Of a DNA stretch of 64,000 nucleotides, positions 58,757 through 64,000 are shown piece by piece. Position numbers and translations under genes: made by a program. Position 1 is the first letter of the stretch, and each line of letters starts with the position of its first letter. The DNA lies in NCBI RefSeq assembly GCF_910589235.1, contig NC_060968.1:5088021-5152020 (forward strand). Direction: 5' to 3'. Source of the DNA: Vespa crabro. Its lineage: Eukaryota > Arthropoda > Insecta > Hymenoptera > Vespidae. A model generated the notes under the pieces. The model did no database searches. It was given only the letters and a program-made list of their open reading frames with translations, and was not told the DNA's origin.

Positions 58757-61443
58757 CCGTCGATACCCCATCGCACGTAATTTTGTATATACATTATACA
58801 TACACGCATCTATTTGTACATAATGATACCTTTAGAGCACTAACAAACGCGGACCCTGTTATTATAATTGATATTATAATTAACTGATAGTATTATTCCT
58901 GTTATCCAAGTAGTGGATATACGGTTTCGCAGTACTGCTATCTAGAAAAAAAAAGAAAAGAAAAGAAAATCGTTATCTAGCGTTATTACTTGGATTTTTC
59001 CGATAGCATTTAACATCGGTCACTGATATGATATAAATATATATTATACATATATATGTGTATATATATATATATATATATGTATAATATCAGTAAAAGT
59101 ATCATTATTATTATTATTATTATTACTATAACTATTATATTCTAATCGTCATCTTCATCGCAGTCATGATGACAACGTCTATGAGAGACTAAAATTAATT
59201 TAAACTCCTTACGTTTCATTCCGATTACTGTTCTTTGTCTCGATAGACAAAAAAAAAGAGTAATCGTTGATAATTTTAATTTTGTTATCCTTCGAAAGAA
59301 TAATCTCACGCATTTCCTTTTCCTCGTTTGAATCTATTCGAGCTGCATTCCTTCCCATTTTTATCCCTAATCGTCCTCTGACACAGAGTGGCGCATATAA
59401 TTTTATCGCATATGAAATTTTTGCTCCACCCTGAATCATAAATGATGATAAAGAAATTATTGTAATGGAAAAATCCTTCCGATAAATTTTCAAACTCTAC
59501 CTTTCTCGCTCCTACCTCACTCCCTTTGCTCCCATAAACTTGTGTACATGTATGTGTGCGATCACGCGTCCGCGTAACGACAACATTCGAACGGAGATGA
59601 GAAAAGAAATATAGTGGTTAATCGGTTTTATAAACCAATCGTAAGATCCGAAATGCTTTGATAGAAAAAAATTGCGGGAATGTAATAATTATTATTAGAA
59701 ATTTGCTCCGTTCGATCGATCGAGGATCGTATCGATAAAGACCGATCCTCGTTCGACGAAGGTACTGATAAACGAATCGACGTGTTATCGTTAAGAACGG
59801 AAACCTGTTGATCGAAGAAAAAGATATATATATATATATATAACGTGATTCTTCCTCGAAGGTGTTAAAGCTTGAAAAAAAAAGAAATAAATAAATAAAT
59901 AAATAAAGAAAGATGGAAAAGGGTGGGAGGAGGATGATGATGATGACGACGTATCGGCGATGCGTTGAAGCTAAAATAAAAGCAACCAGAGCGGAGAATG
60001 TATATATAATAAAATTGGAGTCACTGGCTGTGCTGTGTAATTTGTTAATGGCAATGTGATATATATTATATATGCATATATATATACATATATATCTCTA
60101 TAGATCTACGACCGCGGCTATACATCCATATTCGTTCGAAGCATTGTTTCGTGATAGATCGTTTTAAAATTAATCATAAAAAGATCGTTTCTTGGTAATA
60201 ATTGTTGATATATATATTAACAAATTGTTTGATCTTTACGAATTGCTTCGATTCGAGCGATTATTTGGCATCGTCCAAAGACAGAAAAGAATGAAGGAGA
60301 CAAACTAATCTCGCCTAATCGCCAATAGTACGTGCGTATGTGTGTACGTGTACATATAAAGACATATTTATAATAGCAACAGCTTCTGCGTTAAAGCCAT
60401 TTTACCGGAATCTCCATGTTCACGAATATAAAGATTGCCAAGGAATAAGAGATAGGAAATAGAGAAAAAAGGGTTAGAAGAAAGGACACGACAGTGCTAA
60501 AGGCGATCTTTGCGAATATAAATCGTATTGAGTCGTGATGGAACGGGCATCTAAATAAATACATTATCCACATAATAAAAATATGATCGATGATAAAAGA
60601 TAATATATCTAAAGAATTACATTGAACTAACGAAATGAAATAACAGGGAGAAAAGAGAAATGCTAGTTGTGTATGCCGATACCTCAAGCCTGATCCAGAT
60701 CGATCTCTTTGATCTCGCTGAGAGGAGGCACCGTCGTGCGATCGATCGATCTCTGAGAGATCTTCTCCGCTATACCGCACTGCCATTATCTTGATAACGT
60801 TTTTATAAAGCCGCACGAGTCTCGGCGAGTTCCAATAGGCGAGGAAAAAGAGACAAATCTCTTTTCGAATTTATGATTCATCTGAAATGGAATTCGAGCG
60901 AGACGCGCTCGAGTCGGAGACGTAAAAAGAAACTCACAGAGAGAGAGAGAGAGAGAGAGAGAAAAAGATAGATTTTTCGGAAAGATGCAGCTCCAGTGTC
61001 GAGTTTTTTTTCGAAAAGAAAAGTTGCTGGCAACTTTGAAAATGCGACGACGTAAAATTTGCTATTCCTTTCCATTATTATACCTATGCTTCGTCGCGTC
61101 TCGGATGTTGTAAATCGCGAATAAAGTAATGCACGTTACATCGTCTTTACGCACTGGAGCCGTCTTTGAAAAAAAAAAAAGAAAAGAAAAAAGAAAAGAC
61201 GAAAAAAAAAAAAGGAAATTTTCTTTTCAACGCGCTTTGTCGTCGTGGTCGAAAAACTTGAGACATATTGCGTGTCACGTTCGATAGAGAAGTACGATCG
61301 ATTCGATTCGTTTTCCGGCCTTTAAAAAAGGTTTCAAGAAAGGGAGAAATTGAATATATCTATGAATCGTAGACGATATGAGTCACCCTCTATAATAGAC
61401 GCTTATTGGTGAAAGCATTTTTTTGTTATTTCATTGAATTGAA

Positions 61444-61448
<5 letters not shown>

Positions 61449-61498
<50 letters not shown>
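61449..61498. repeat. (GA)n microsatellite
   Basis: About 50 bases of GA with two GAAA interruptions. Confidence 0.95.
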
Positions 61499-61499
<1 letters not shown>

Positions 61500-62737
61500 T
61501 GAAAGTGAGTACGTATTGAGAGAGCGAGTGCATGTTTGTGTGATATCTAAGACGATAAACGCTCATCCTTCAACAACTACATATATGCAATATAAAAATG
61601 AGTATATATATATATACAGAACAAAGCTGCGAGAACCATTTGTCCTAGTCCTAGTATTCGAACTCATCACCATAATTTATAACCGATTTTAATTTAAAAT
61701 TAATAAAATGATGTTATATATAATATCTATCATGTCCAGCCTCTTTCACTAATCGTTCTTCATATAATCGTAGATAAATAAATGCTATCTTTATTAATCA
61801 TAAAGATATTAGCAAATGGAATGGATGGTGGACGGAAAAGAAAATTTAGAGTTGTATATAATATTAAAATAATTTAATCGCATAATTTGTTGGACACTAA
61901 CATTCCAAACAAGACTAAATTAATGTTCACATTGCAATGAGTCGTCCGTGTGATATACATATATATATACATATATATATATACATATATTTCTCTTTGC
62001 AAATGATCATGTTCAATTGAAAAACGAAGAATATAAAACATTGCCGTACTCTTTAGCTCGCATTCGTACAAGAAAATATTTAACGTTAATCCTTTTATAG
62101 TTTTCAACCCGATCAATGTTCTCTTTGAAATTGATAAAAGAAACGAAGAATCGATATCGTTAGATTCAGGACGGGGACACGAAAGCTCTTTTTTCATATT
62201 TTTAACATGTCACACATAAAGTAGAAGAAATAGTTATCAGAAATAGAGATTGACCATTGCTTACATTTGTTCTCTTATTTTTCTTTCTTACTTTTTCGTT
62301 TTCTCAAATAGTTTGCATTCCCATATTGGAAGGACTTCAAATCGTTAATACTTTTTAAACGATACGACCCATTCGAACACGATTGATATATAAAATTAAT
62401 AATAAAAAATAAAGTTGAAATATTTCAAAACATTAGATACCATAATGCTTGATAAACGTCATTCATATTTTTTTTTTTTTTTTTTTTTTCAAAGGAGGTC
62501 GCGAGAATTTAATGAATTCCGCGTATTCGATTTTCTCTAGTTAGCGAGTTTGCGCATCTCCAGGCGCACTGCGCGGGAGTTGCGAAGAGAAAAAGAAGAT
62601 AGAAATATAGAATGAGAGAAAGAGAAAATGGGACGAGCCGCATCGTTTGCGTGTACGTTTGCATTTCCATTAGACTATGACGATAAATCGTACGGATTGG
62701 GATAAAGCGTTCCTAAAGAAGATTGCTCGATCCTTGG

Positions 62738-64000
62738 TCACGCATTTGGGCCATTGGTAGAATCGTCTTCGTTACTCAGTCCAATTGGCTTCACTCGTAA
62801 ATCGAATTGCCGAGCTTTTGCCGCCCAAACTTCCCCGTCAGCGAGTACCCTAGAATGAGAAAGGATTTAGGATCGAATTTTTTTTTTAAATAAATTTATA
62901 AAACATCGAAACAATGTAAACGTACCGTCTGGTATTGTCGCTAACTAGACTGTCAGGGGCACCATAGACAGGTGGATTGGCATAAGGATCATAACCGAGA
63001 ACCGAGAGCATTGGTGCAATGTCTGGCATTTCCCTGACAACATCCTCCGGAATGTTGCCCACCCATTTGGTCAATGCTTCTAGATTAACCGGCTTTATTA
63101 TCTGATCCGACGATCTCTCGACTCTGCATAGTCGAAAGAAAAAAAAAAAAAAAAAAAAAGTAAAACGATGAATGGAATTGGCAAATCTTATTGGAATTTC
63201 ATAAAAACAAAAAAAAAAAAAAAAAGAACGAACTAGTTCTTTCGAAACTGGTACTAACTTGCTCAGAGGCACTCCGCCAGGTTTGTTAATAAATTCCTCG
63301 TGATGCATCACCGATTCGTTCCAAGGCACGTCCAAAAAGTTTAAGATCTTTTTCATCCATTGTCTCGGATGTAGTACCAACTGTTCGTAAGGTACCATTA
63401 AACATCTTTCTGGTCCGACCTCCCGACATTGCCCGTACATCGCGGAAATAGCGTGATTCCATCTAATCAATGATTGACGGTAAGACGTCAGATCGAAGCC
63501 CGTAATGGTGACCTAGAAAAAGAGAACGTTGCGAGGTCATCGATGAGAAGGAATTCCTAGAGATTCCTTTACCTTTCTCGAGATGATGGAATGAACGGTT
63601 GCACGACCATCTCGTACCATGAAAATAAATTTGGCATTAGGGAAAAGCTCGAGCATGTAGGAACCCATTTTCAATGTTAAAGGATCTTTGTTGCATAATC
63701 TAGGAGCCGGTTCCGCGTGTCGAGCTATTATCTCCAAGCAAAACGCCGCTATCGCGCTGTCTATTACCTAGAAAATAATTTCTCCCCCTTGTAAATGAAC
63801 TAAAATTATCATGGATAATCTCGTTTGGTCGACTCAACGTCCTAAATATATACCTTAATCCATTATTATACGGGTATAATATCACCGGTATATACTTACA
63901 TCCTTGGAGATACCGGCTTCCGTCAATCGCAAATTTTCTCTTTCAGATTTGGACCAGTGCATTTTCATTTGCAGAATCCGCGGTATAACCCTGGTCTCTT
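62738..64000 (-). CDS. Tpst: tyrosylprotein sulfotransferase, C-terminal part (5' end beyond window)
   Basis: Five coding exons on the minus strand join in phase: 64000-63900 (open at the window edge), 63767-63573, 63512-63259, 63123-62926, 62849-62738. The 860 nt visible encode about 286 residues, beginning ETRVIPRILQMKMHW. Family hallmarks are EPAPRLCNKDPLTLK, FPNAKFIFMVRDGRATVHSI (Arg and Ser of this segment bind the 3'-phosphate of PAPS), PYEQLVLHPRQWM, GGVPLSKVERSSDQ and GYDPYANPPVYG. TPSTs are type II Golgi membrane enzymes that transfer sulfate from PAPS to tyrosines of secreted and membrane proteins. The N-terminal transmembrane anchor, the 5'-phosphosulfate-binding loop and the catalytic acid would lie to the right and are not visible. 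The C-terminal tail after NTRR (VLADGEVWAAKARQFDLRVK...) is lineage-variable. The Drosophila orthologue is Tango13. Confidence 0.95.

Larger units (their letters stand above)
53723..62737. other. ABCG 3' UTR and ABCG-TPST intergenic DNA
   Basis: Nine kilobases of AT-rich, low-complexity DNA between convergent genes. It holds (TA)n(CA)n, (ATT)n, (AAAAT)n, (TA)n and (GA)n arrays and several A-runs. AATAAA hexamers occur (for example 55871-55876), but none clearly marks the ABCG transcript end. A run of CAG/CAC triplets at 58668-58756 creates a His-rich ORF. I see no supported gene. Confidence 0.65.

Noticed and set aside
58660..58887. His/Gln-rich 75-codon ORF that might be taken for a histidine-rich peptide gene
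   Set aside because: Beyond the CAC/CAG triplets the frame is AT-rich noncoding-like DNA, with no signal peptide or splice sites.
1..64000. tRNA, rRNA, CRISPR and microRNA genes
   Set aside because: No tRNA A/B-box pairing, rRNA block, spacer array or familiar insect microRNA sequence was recognised by eye; a covariance-model scan would be the decisive test.

Overview
The window looks like nuclear DNA of an insect, most likely a hymenopteran. The evidence is four animal genes split by short GT-AG introns, AT-rich intergenic DNA that nevertheless keeps many CpG dinucleotides, and an unusually high density of (CT)n/(GA)n, (TA)n and triplet microsatellites. The order-level call is an inference; the protein-family calls rest on motifs read directly from the translations. 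I see no operon, CRISPR, rRNA, recognisable tRNA or intact transposon.

Layout. (1) 1785-6907, minus: a TBC1D1/TBC1D4-type Rab GTPase-activating protein (Drosophila pollux), 14 coding exons reconstructed in one continuous frame; its extreme 5' end is not found. (2) 6908-15435: about 8.5 kb with no supported coding exon, presumably plx 5' exons/promoter plus intergenic DNA. (3) 15436-17612, minus: complete Elp3, the radical-SAM/acetyltransferase subunit of Elongator, 8 coding exons, 548 aa. (4) 17613-about 21650: head-to-head promoter and leader region between Elp3 and the next gene. (5) 21655-53722, plus: an ABCG half-transporter of 675 aa in 12 coding exons; the first coding exon is separated from the second by a 25.5 kb intron packed with microsatellites, CpG-rich islands and orphan ORFs. 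(6) 53723-62737: about 9 kb of low-complexity, AT-rich 3' UTR/intergenic DNA. (7) 62738-64000, minus: the 3' half of a tyrosylprotein sulfotransferase (TPST) running off the right edge.

The genes do not form a pathway: a Rab-GAP of vesicle traffic, a tRNA-modification enzyme, a membrane transporter and a Golgi sulfotransferase. All exon joins were checked by phase arithmetic: plx 3750 nt, Elp3 1647 nt and ABCG 2028 nt are each multiples of three with a single terminal stop.

I found no clear new biological system. The points most worth checking are in the giant ABCG intron (possible alternative N-terminal exons, a few protein-like ORFs on the opposite strand, a perfect 24-bp palindrome, a G-quadruplex-type run, two different 11-bp minisatellites), the microsatellites that serve as polypyrimidine tracts of ABCG acceptors, and the apparent lack of the first PTB domain in plx.
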